Below are positions 1-5,405 of a stretch of 19,295 nucleotides of DNA, piece by piece (the stretch's first letter is position 1; each line of letters starts with the position of its first letter). Source of the stretch: an uncultured Ruminococcus sp. GTDB lineage: Bacteria; Bacillota; Clostridia; Oscillospirales; Ruminococcaceae. The stretch covers positions 1 through 19,295 of the forward strand of contig CALDFS010000141.1 in assembly GCA_937942105.1 (NCBI GenBank), read 5' to 3'. The translations under genes were made by a program, and so were the position numbers. Under the pieces are notes generated by a model. That model saw only the letters and a program-made list of their open reading frames with translations. It was not told the origin of the DNA and did not search any database.

Positions 1-354
1 GGCGGGCTTATCTGCCTTGTAGGTCAGGGGATTCTGGAGCTTTACAAGGCTACAGGCTTTGAAAAGGATGAAGCCGCCGCCCTGACCTCGCTCACCCTTG
101 TTTTAGCTTCGGCGGTGCTTACCGGCGTGGGGCTTTACCCCAAGGTCGCAAAGCATGGCGGGGCGGGAACCTTGGTGCCGATAACAGGCTTTGCCAACGC
201 AGTGGTATCCCCGGCGATAGAGTTTAAAACCGAGGGCTGGGTGCTTGGCGTGGGCGCAAAGGTGTTCGCGATAGCGGGACCGGTAATTCTTTACGGCGTT
301 ACGGCGAGCGTTATTTACGGTATAATTTATTTTATCGTAAATCAGGTGATGTAG
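1..354 (+). CDS. spoVAC: Stage V sporulation protein AC (SpoVAC/SpoVAEB family), 3' part
   Basis: This is the last 117 residues of an integral membrane protein; the start lies outside the window. It opens with GGLICLVGQG and continues with LTGVGLYPKVAKHGGAGTLV and PITGFANAVVSPAIEFKTEG, blocks typical of the SpoVAC/SpoVAEB family. The segment FKTEGWVLGVGAKVFAIAG fits SpoVAC better than SpoVAE, whose equivalent region is different. SpoVA proteins sit in the inner forespore membrane and take part in dipicolinic acid uptake during sporulation and its release at germination. In most spore formers spoVAC is followed by spoVAD and spoVAE; here only a structured noncoding element and a toxin-antitoxin operon follow. 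So either the family member is in fact the last gene of its operon (SpoVAE-like), or the locus is rearranged. The family call is firm, the C-versus-E assignment less so. Confidence 0.8.
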   Translation, partial: GGLICLVGQGILELYKATGFEKDEAAALTSLTLVLASAVLTGVGLYPKVAKHGGAGTLVPITGFANAVVSPAIEFKTEGWVLGVGAKVFAIAGPVILYGVTASVIYGIIYFIVNQVM

Positions 355-395
355 ACGGTTCGCAGGGGAGCCGTGCCCTCCACAGTCTGGGGGTA

Positions 396-464
396 GCAGA
401 GGCTTGGACGCCATGGGCGTCCTGGCGATACAATCGCCCATGCGCATTGCGCATAAGCCTCTGC
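396..464. repeat. Perfect three-armed cloverleaf of inverted repeats
   Basis: A 10-bp outer stem, GCAGAGGCTT (396-405) with AAGCCTCTGC (455-464), encloses three perfect hairpins. These are GGACGCC-ATG-GGCGTCC (406-422), GGCGAT-ACA-ATCGCC (424-438) and ATGCGC-ATT-GCGCAT (440-454). Every loop is three bases. The arms are separated by zero or one base, so 58 of the 69 bases are paired and only 11 are not. The pairing is symmetric on both strands, so RNA folding and DNA cruciform extrusion are both possible. Confidence 0.85.
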
Positions 465-528
465 CCGCAGGCAGTGCGGCTTCTGTAGGCATTACGGTCA
501 GGGTACAATCTTAGAGGGGCACGGCGGT

Positions 529-560
529 CGGGAACGCACATTGTTCGATTCCCGTTTTTT
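529..560 (+). terminator. Intrinsic terminator after the structured element
   Basis: The stem CGGGAACG (529-536) pairs with CG-A-TTCCCG (546-554) with one bulged A, and six T follow (555-560). It would end transcription from spoVAC and the structured element before the toxin-antitoxin promoter. Confidence 0.75.
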
Positions 561-583
561 ATTGTTTATGGGGGATAAATTAG

Positions 584-612
584 TAGACAAATCAGCCAGA
601 GTGTGGTATAAT
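584..612 (+). promoter_or_regulatory. SigA-type promoter of the toxin-antitoxin/GH39 operon
   Basis: TAGACA (584-589), a 17-bp spacer and TATAAT (607-612), with an extended -10 TGG before it. It lies about 75 bp upstream of the antitoxin start. A short inverted repeat, TCATT-CAGTTA-AATGA (620-635), lies just after the expected transcription start and could be an operator for antitoxin autoregulation. Confidence 0.75.
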
Positions 613-684
613 AAAGTTATCATTCAGTTAAATGACGGGATTATGCCGATATTATGAAAAGCAATTGCGAACGGAGGAGATATT

Positions 685-957
685 ATGGATATGATTCGCT
701 CGGACAGTTATTTGGCAAGCAACTACAATGAAATTTCCGATTATTGCAACAAGAATCACGCGCCGGTGTTTATCACCAAAAACGGAGTAAGGGATTTGGT
801 GATTTTATCAGATGAAGAGTATTCAAGGCTGATAGACGAAAGGGAACTGGATTTGGCACTTGCCAAGGGCTTTGAAGATATGGAAGCAGGAAGATATCAG
901 CCAGCTGATGAGGTATTTGCAGAAATCGAAAGGAGATTCGGCTTTGAGCGAATATGA
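685..957 (+). CDS. Phd/YefM-family antitoxin
   Basis: This 90-residue protein matches the Phd/YefM antitoxin family in length and layout. The N-terminal DNA-binding part contains VFITKNGVRDLVILSDEEY, the usual 'prevailing with a note' beta strand plus helix. The acidic C-terminal half (about residues 50-90) would be the toxin-neutralising tail. Such antitoxins bind and inhibit the partner toxin, and the complex represses its own promoter. The ATG has a good ribosome binding site, GGAGGA at 673-678. The toxin gene starts inside its last codons (944), so the two are translationally coupled. The family assignment is firm; no more specific subfamily is claimed. Confidence 0.9.
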   Translation: MDMIRSDSYLASNYNEISDYCNKNHAPVFITKNGVRDLVILSDEEYSRLIDERELDLALAKGFEDMEAGRYQPADEVFAEIERRFGFERI

Positions 958-1258
958 AATCGTTATTGAAGCTGAAGCAAAAGACGATATAGTTCAAATT
1001 TTTGAATATATATGCAATACACTAATGGAGCATAATACAGCTTCAAGAATCTATTTGAATATATATAAATCAATAAGCTCATTAGGCATATTTCCTGAAA
1101 GATGTGCAGTTATCAGAAAAGAACCATGGCATTCAAAAGGAATGCGTAGACTTATTAGCGGGAATTATTTAATATTTTATTATATAGATAAGAAAGCGCA
1201 TATCATACATATTCTGAGAGTGCTTTACAGCAAAAGAAACTGGGAAAATATATTATAG
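944..1258 (+). CDS. RelE/ParE-superfamily toxin
   Basis: This 104-residue protein has the RelE/ParE fold signature: an N-terminal helical hairpin (residues about 1-50), then GMRRLISGNYLIFYYID, and the closing HILRVLYSKRNWENIL typical of ParE/RelE toxins. RelE members cut mRNA at the ribosome; ParE members poison gyrase; the sequence alone does not decide which. I choose a TTG start at 944 because AGGAG (931-935) lies eight bases ahead and the protein then begins with the expected strand SEYEIVIEAEAKDD. The longer frame from 860 runs inside the antitoxin gene and has no ribosome binding site. The 14-bp overlap with the antitoxin gene is typical of coupled toxin-antitoxin pairs. Confidence 0.88.
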   Translation: MSEYEIVIEAEAKDDIVQIFEYICNTLMEHNTASRIYLNIYKSISSLGIFPERCAVIRKEPWHSKGMRRLISGNYLIFYYIDKKAHIIHILRVLYSKRNWENIL

Positions 1259-1272
1259 CAGGGAGGAACATT

Positions 1273-2778
1273 ATGACAAAGATATTGATTCACGAGGGCG
1301 ACAGAGCGTTGTTCAACAACCATGTTGATTTCTGCGTGGGAACAGGCAGAATGGGCTTGGCTCTGCAAAAGGAGTATTATGACCAATTAAAGCTTGTTCA
1401 GCAGGAAATCGGCTTTAAGCACATCCGCGGGCATGGATTGTTTACAGACGATATGGCTATCTATCAGGAATACCGCGAAAATTGGTTTGACCCCAACAGT
1501 CCCACTCATATCGAGTACAACTTTACATATCTTGATTTGGTGATGGACAGCTATCACGAGCTTAACATCCGTCCGTTTATCGAGCTGGGCTTTATGCCCC
1601 AGAAGCTTGCTTCCGGCGAGCAGACGATCTTTTACTGGAAGGGCAACACCACCCCGCCTAAGGACTATGAAAAGTGGTGCGATTTGGTTAAGGCTATGCT
1701 AAGCCATCTTGTTGAAAGATACGGCGAGGAAGCTTATGAATACCCGATAGAGGTCTGGAACGAGCCTAACCTGCCCGGCTTCTGGTACAAGGCGGATATG
1801 CAGGAATATTTCAAGCTGTTTAAGTATAGCTTCAACGCCATAAAGTCGCTTGACAAGCGCTTCAAGGTGGGAGGACCCGCAATCTGCGGCGTTAGGGATG
1901 TTGAATGGATAACCGAATTCATGCGGTTCTGCCGTGAGGAAAAGCTGGATATAGACTTCGTCACCCGCCATCACTACACCACGGAGAACCCGGAGCATGA
2001 CGGTCACTATGGCTATGCCAAGCTTATGAACCCGGAAGACGGTTTTGCAAATCTTCAGACTACCCGCGATATTATCGACAGCTTCGAGGAATACAAGGGG
2101 CTGCCCATACACATCACCGAGTTCAACACCTCATATATCCCCAACTGCCCTGTTCATGATACCAACCTTAACGCGGCATATCTGGCTCAGCAGCTTTCAA
2201 GGCTGGGCGATGTAAATGAATCCTACTCCTATTGGACGTTCGGAGACATCTTTGAGGAACAGGGAGTGCCATTTGCGCCCTTCCACGGCGGATTCGGCAT
2301 GGTCGCAAACGGCTGTATACCCAAGCCCACCTTCTACGCCTTCAAGTTTTTCAAGGATTTGCAGGGCGAATGCATGTATAAAGGAGACAACGCCATTGTA
2401 TTAAGGACCGCCGAGGGCTATAGGCTATGCGCATGGAACATCTGCCGAAAGGGCGAGGATAAGACTGCCGAGCTTGAAATAAGTCTGCCGGCAAGCGGTG
2501 AATACAGTGTTATTTACAAGACGGTGGACGAAACCACCTGCAACCCCTTGAAGGTTTGGCACGATATGGGCGAGCCGCAGTGCCTTTCAAAGGAGCAGAC
2601 CGAGCTTTTACGCGAAGCTGCCAAGCCACTTATAACCTCGGAAAGAATAGCTGCCGGCGGCGAAGCGGTCATAAAGCTCAGCCTGAGCCGAAACGCTCTT
2701 GTTTACGCTGAGATAAAGCGGAGCGGCATCACTTCGGACAGAGGATTTGACTATGTCCGCGCTACCACAACCTTGTAA
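1273..2778 (+). CDS. Glycoside hydrolase family 39, beta-xylosidase
   Basis: This 501-residue protein has no signal peptide, so it should act in the cytoplasm on imported xylo-oligosaccharides, releasing xylose with retention of configuration. It has the clan GH-A barrel of GH39. The acid/base Glu is E164 in VWNEPN and the nucleophile is E283 in HITEFN; these lie close to the E160/E277 pair known in the Thermoanaerobacterium enzyme. HHYTTE (about 233-238) and SYSYWTFGDIFEE (about 317-329) are further active-site strands. The C-terminal part (from about 370) is the beta-sandwich accessory domain. The length is normal for the family. GGAGG (1264-1268) precedes the ATG. It starts 14 bp after the toxin stop on the same strand with no terminator between, so it is probably in the toxin-antitoxin transcript. 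No transporter or other xylan gene is adjacent. Confidence 0.93.
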   Translation: MTKILIHEGDRALFNNHVDFCVGTGRMGLALQKEYYDQLKLVQQEIGFKHIRGHGLFTDDMAIYQEYRENWFDPNSPTHIEYNFTYLDLVMDSYHELNIRPFIELGFMPQKLASGEQTIFYWKGNTTPPKDYEKWCDLVKAMLSHLVERYGEEAYEYPIEVWNEPNLPGFWYKADMQEYFKLFKYSFNAIKSLDKRFKVGGPAICGVRDVEWITEFMRFCREEKLDIDFVTRHHYTTENPEHDGHYGYAKLMNPEDGFANLQTTRDIIDSFEEYKGLPIHITEFNTSYIPNCPVHDTNLNAAYLAQQLSRLGDVNESYSYWTFGDIFEEQGVPFAPFHGGFGMVANGCIPKPTFYAFKFFKDLQGECMYKGDNAIVLRTAEGYRLCAWNICRKGEDKTAELEISLPASGEYSVIYKTVDETTCNPLKVWHDMGEPQCLSKEQTELLREAAKPLITSERIAAGGEAVIKLSLSRNALVYAEIKRSGITSDRGFDYVRATTTL

Positions 2779-2877
2779 TCTGCACTTAACCTCTACCCTG
2801 TAATCTGCGCTGATGCCTCGCGCAGTCGTCGCGCAGGATGACAGAATGTGTCATTGTAAAAAAAGAATAATCTTATA

Positions 2878-2913
2878 AAAATTTGCGTTCTTATTAAAAA
2901 GGGCGCAAATTTT
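2878..2913 (+). terminator. AT-rich inverted repeat, probable terminator after the GH39 gene
   Basis: AAAATTTGCG (2878-2887) pairs perfectly with CGCAAATTTT (2904-2913). The T-tract is part of the right arm rather than a separate tail, so termination efficiency is uncertain. It lies just ahead of the next promoter. Confidence 0.5.
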
Positions 2914-2924
2914 GTCGTATGCTG

Positions 2925-2953
2925 TTGACTTTAGTATAGCAATGTGCTAAAAT
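2925..2953 (+). promoter_or_regulatory. SigA-type promoter of the tandem regulator genes
   Basis: TTGACT (2925-2930), a 17-bp spacer and TAAAAT (2948-2953) with extended -10 TGC. The block TGTGCTAA-A-AT recurs as TGTGCTAA-T-AT in the minus-strand promoter of the small peptide gene (5120-5148). Confidence 0.8.
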
Positions 2954-3032
2954 ATTATTATAATTATAATAATAACGCAAAATGGCACTGGCGTTATTTG
3001 ATAGCAAAAAATCCTGCGCAAGGAGTGACAGC

Positions 3033-3947
3033 ATGCCTAATTACAATATAGGAGCGTTTATAAAATACAGAAGGATCGAGCTGAAAGTATCGCAGTCGGA
3101 GCTTAGCCGTGGCATATGCAATGTGGGAACGCTTTCAAGAATCGAAAACGGCGAGCATCTGCCGCGAAACGAAATTTTAGAACAGCTTTTGCAGAGGCTT
3201 GGGTACTTCGGCAATGTTTTTGACGGACTTTTGACCGAAGAGGACTTTAAAGCTGCTGAAACCGTTCAGCGGGCGAAAAATTTGACTTCCTTCGGAAAGG
3301 TGAAAGAAGCCAAGGCGCTTGTTGACGGCTTAAACATAAGCTCTGAGGGACTGCGGCGCCAGGACAGGCAATTCTGTGACCGTTTGGAAACCGTTCATCT
3401 CAGATCAATCGGCGCGATAACCAACGAGCAGGCTTTGGAAAGATTCATCGGCATTTTAGAGCGTTCATCAGGCAGCTTTGATATTAAAGAGCTTCCAACG
3501 GTTTTAAGCTCCGAGGAAATGTGTCTTTTAAACAACATAGCAATATGCTATGCCAACACCGGCAAAACAGAAACGGCAATAAAAATCCTGTATCACATGA
3601 AGCGGATATGCGAGGGGAATATAGTTGACTACTATGAATCAATGAAGTCGCTGCCCGGAATACTTTATAATCTTTCCAAGTGCCTGGGGCAGAGCGGCAG
3701 ATTTGATGAGAGCATAGCCATATGCGAATATTCGATAGAGATGCTGACAAGAACCGGCTGGCTCAGAGTTCTTCCGCAGACGATGTATACCCTTGGTGTG
3801 TCGCTGGTGAAAAGAGGCAAAGCGGAGGATGCCGAGCGTGCAAGGAAGATTTTGGACGACGCTTATCAGCTGAGCCTGATTTTAAGCGGAGAAAGCAAGC
3901 GCACCAACCGCATAAGGAAGTTTATATCGGAGAATTTCACCGAATAA
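3033..3947 (+). CDS. XRE-HTH transcriptional regulator with TPR-like C-terminal domain, copy 1
   Basis: This 304-residue protein has an N-terminal Cro/C1-type helix-turn-helix (residues about 8-60, with KVSQSELSRGI and NVGTLSRIENGE). A long helical region (about 70-300) has TPR-like repeats such as LLNNIAICYANTGKTETAI and LPGILYNLSKCLGQSGRFDE. This layout is that of peptide-sensing RRNPP-type regulators (Rgg, PlcR, ComR and clostridial relatives), in which the TPR part binds a short peptide. I place the start at 3033 because AAGGAG (3020-3025) sits seven bases ahead, and because the second copy begins with the same MPNY-IGAFIK-RR. The in-frame ATG at 2982 is less likely. A second copy follows 15 bp downstream, and a secreted-peptide gene faces the pair. 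Regulator class is firm; peptide sensing is inferred. Confidence 0.88.
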   Translation: MPNYNIGAFIKYRRIELKVSQSELSRGICNVGTLSRIENGEHLPRNEILEQLLQRLGYFGNVFDGLLTEEDFKAAETVQRAKNLTSFGKVKEAKALVDGLNISSEGLRRQDRQFCDRLETVHLRSIGAITNEQALERFIGILERSSGSFDIKELPTVLSSEEMCLLNNIAICYANTGKTETAIKILYHMKRICEGNIVDYYESMKSLPGILYNLSKCLGQSGRFDESIAICEYSIEMLTRTGWLRVLPQTMYTLGVSLVKRGKAEDAERARKILDDAYQLSLILSGESKRTNRIRKFISENFTE

Positions 3948-3962
3948 GTCAGGAGCGATATT

Positions 3963-4874
3963 ATGCCGAATTACAGCATAGGTGCATTCATAAAGCACAG
4001 AAGAAACGAGCTGAAGATATCTCAGTCGGAGCTTTGCTGTGGGATATGCAATGTTGGAACGCTTTCGAGAATTGAAAACGGCGAGCTTCTGCCCAAAAGC
4101 GAAATCGCGGAGCTTATTTTGCAAAGGCTTGGATATTCCAGCGGGGCTTTTGACGGTTTTCTGACCGACAAGGATTTTACAACAGCTCAGACGATTCAGA
4201 AGGCGAAAAATCTGACCTCGCTTGGGAAAAATGACGAGGCAAGGGCAGTTATCGAAGAGCTGAGCAGGGATTACGAAAGCTTACGGCTTCAGGACAAGCA
4301 GTATTGCGACCGCACGGAGACAATTCTTTTGAATTCAAGTGATAAAATATCAGACGAACAGGCTTTGAAAAATTTAATTCGTATTTTAGAGCGTTCCATA
4401 GGAAGATTCAACTTAGACGAGCTTCCGAAGGTCGTCAGCTTTGAAGAAATGAGCCTTTTGAACAACATAGCTATCAGATATGCCCGCATAGGAAGGATGG
4501 ATACAGCAATAAAAATCCTGTATCATATGAAGGATATTAACGAGCAAAATATTATTGATCAATATGAATCTATGAAATCGCTTCCCGGAATACTTTATAA
4601 TCTTTCAAAATATCTGGGGCTTAGCGGAAGATATGATGAAAGCATAGCCATATGTGAGCATTCGATAGAATTATTAAGAAGAACAGGATGGTTCAGGCTG
4701 TTGCCTCAGACAATGTATGATCTTGGCTGGTCGCTGTTTAAAAGAGGACGTGCAGAAGATTTGGCACGCGTAAGGAAAATTATGAATGAAGCTTATCGCC
4801 TCAGCTCAATAATCAGCGGAGACGGTAAGCTTACACGCCATATAAGTAAGTTTATAGCGGAAAATTTTAAGTAG
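3963..4874 (+). CDS. XRE-HTH transcriptional regulator with TPR-like C-terminal domain, copy 2
   Basis: This 303-residue paralogue of the gene before it is aligned along its full length. Shared blocks include ICNVGTLSRIENGE, AIKILYHMK, SMKSLPGILYNLSK and RTGW. It has the same HTH (about 8-60) and helical repeat domain (about 70-300). AGGAG (3952-3956) precedes the ATG, and the 15-bp gap makes co-transcription with copy 1 nearly certain. The two copies differ in the recognition-helix area (ELSRGI against ELCCGI) and across the C-terminal region, as expected if the duplicates bind different DNA sites or ligands. Its stop lies two bases from the stop of the convergent peptide gene, so their transcripts must overlap unless one ends early. 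Function as a peptide-responsive regulator is inferred from layout. Confidence 0.88.
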   Translation: MPNYSIGAFIKHRRNELKISQSELCCGICNVGTLSRIENGELLPKSEIAELILQRLGYSSGAFDGFLTDKDFTTAQTIQKAKNLTSLGKNDEARAVIEELSRDYESLRLQDKQYCDRTETILLNSSDKISDEQALKNLIRILERSIGRFNLDELPKVVSFEEMSLLNNIAIRYARIGRMDTAIKILYHMKDINEQNIIDQYESMKSLPGILYNLSKYLGLSGRYDESIAICEHSIELLRRTGWFRLLPQTMYDLGWSLFKRGRAEDLARVRKIMNEAYRLSSIISGDGKLTRHISKFIAENFK

Positions 4875-4876
4875 GA

Positions 4877-5089
4877 TCAGATGCCAAGATTGATTACATC
4901 ATCATAATCCCCATTTGTTGAATCTTCATTGCCGCTTGAACCTTTGGGCGGCAGCTCACTTTCCTTAACGCCGGGGATACCGGAAGCATCGGGGGTGGGC
5001 AAAATGCCTGCTCCTGCACCCGCGCCCGCACCGACAAGGATTACTGCTGCTGCCAAGATGGCGAATATTTTGTCTTTGATGTTTTTCAT
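4877..5089 (-). CDS. Small secreted peptide, candidate signal precursor
   Basis: This 70-residue protein starts with a Lys-rich segment (MKNIKDK), a hydrophobic stretch (about 8-20) and a GAGAGAGAG run, together resembling a signal peptide. An acidic, Pro/Gly/Ser-rich tail of about 40 residues follows and ends in DDVINLGI. It has a strong ribosome binding site (GGAGG seven bases ahead of ATG) and its own promoter at 5120-5148, so it is expressed rather than a chance frame. It faces the two XRE/TPR regulators tail to tail. The position suggests a precursor whose processed fragment could be re-imported and bound by one of them. I do not recognise the family; a small structural or antimicrobial secreted peptide is the main alternative. 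No exporter or protease gene is adjacent. Confidence 0.7.
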   Translation of the reverse strand: MKNIKDKIFAILAAAVILVGAGAGAGAGILPTPDASGIPGVKESELPPKGSSGNEDSTNGDYDDVINLGI

Positions 5090-5119
5090 TTTATTACCTC
5101 CAAAAAAATTAGTATAATC

Positions 5120-5148
5120 ATATTAGCACAGCTGAATGGAGTTGTCAG
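5120..5148 (-). promoter_or_regulatory. Promoter of the small secreted peptide gene
   Basis: On the minus strand CTGACA (5148-5143), a 17-bp spacer and TAATAT (5125-5120), with extended -10 TGC. TGTGCTAA-T-AT closely matches the -10 region of the regulator promoter at 2948-2953. The expected 5' leader is about 24 nt. Confidence 0.75.
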
Positions 5149-5191
5149 TCGAAAAATGTCAAAAATTGTTTTGCATCAGACCGCAAGTGTA

Positions 5192-5220
5192 TTGACAACA
5201 GGTTTTGCCTGGTATATAAT
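5192..5220 (+). promoter_or_regulatory. Perfect consensus SigA promoter of a small RNA
   Basis: TTGACA (5192-5197), a 17-bp spacer and TATAAT (5215-5220), both boxes perfect. No protein gene follows on this strand before an intrinsic terminator at 5290-5317. It diverges from the peptide-gene promoter 44 bp away. An inverted repeat TTTATCTG (5220-5227) / CAGATAAA (5247-5254) overlaps the start point and could be an operator. Confidence 0.8.
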
Positions 5221-5226
5221 TTATCT

Positions 5227-5317
5227 GTTTAAGCGATCAATCTTTTCAGATAAATCGTTTAAGCTACGGATATGATTTCATAAGCAAGAATCGGCGCTTG
5301 GGAAGGCGCCGGTTTTT
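5227..5317 (+). ncRNA. Candidate small RNA of about 90 nt
   Basis: A perfect promoter and a strong terminator bracket about 90 nt with no usable reading frame; the only ATG (5272) gives a 3-codon frame. The predicted RNA begins exactly with an 11-bp stem. GTTTAAGCGAT (5227-5237) pairs with ATCGTTTAAGC (5254-5264), including two G-U pairs, and the loop has 16 nt. A single-stranded linker and the terminator hairpin follow. The loop plus linker could base-pair with target mRNAs. It lies between the peptide gene and the sigma-factor gene. I know of no matching RNA family. Confidence 0.65.
5290..5317 (+). terminator. Intrinsic terminator of the small RNA
   Basis: CGGCGC (5292-5297) pairs with GCGCCG (5306-5311) around an 8-nt loop, followed by five T (5313-5317). 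Confidence 0.8.
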
Positions 5318-5338
5318 GTTTATAAAAATATATAATAA

Positions 5339-5383
5339 GGCTCCGAATATCCTGTAAAGAATGTTCGGAGCCGTATTGATTTT
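5339..5383. terminator. Inverted repeat, probable terminator of the sigma-factor gene
   Basis: GGCTCCGAA (5339-5347) pairs perfectly with TTCGGAGCC (5364-5372). On the minus strand the stem is followed by a T/A-rich tail (5338-5318), consistent with termination of the gene ending at 5406. On the plus strand GTATTGATTTT follows, so it may act in both directions. Confidence 0.65.
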
Positions 5384-5405
5384 AGGGGGTCACTAAACTG
5401 AAAAA

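Larger units (their letters stand above)
355..560 (+). ncRNA. Candidate structured RNA or 3' UTR element ending in an intrinsic terminator
   Basis: This GC-rich stretch without a credible gene is almost entirely made of inverted repeats. A possible closing stem pairs GCCGTGCCC (370-378) with GGGCACGGC (517-525). Inside it lies the 396-464 cloverleaf, and just after that a hairpin CTGCC-CGCA-GGCAG (461-474) flanked by AAGCC (455-459) and GGCTT (478-482). An intrinsic terminator (529-560) ends the unit. The element directly follows the spoVAC stop, so it could be a processed 3' UTR or an independent RNA. A TATAAT at 321-326 lacks a convincing -35 box. I do not recognise it as any known RNA family. 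Covariation among relatives would settle whether it acts as RNA or as DNA. Confidence 0.5.

Noticed and set aside
103..492. 129-codon minus-strand frame across the spoVAC end and the hairpin element
   Set aside because: It runs antisense to a clear sporulation gene, has no ribosome binding site, and its sequence follows from the inverted repeats.
860..943. N-terminal extension of the toxin to an upstream start
   Set aside because: It lies inside the antitoxin gene without a ribosome binding site; the TTG at 944 has AGGAG at the right distance and gives the normal family length.
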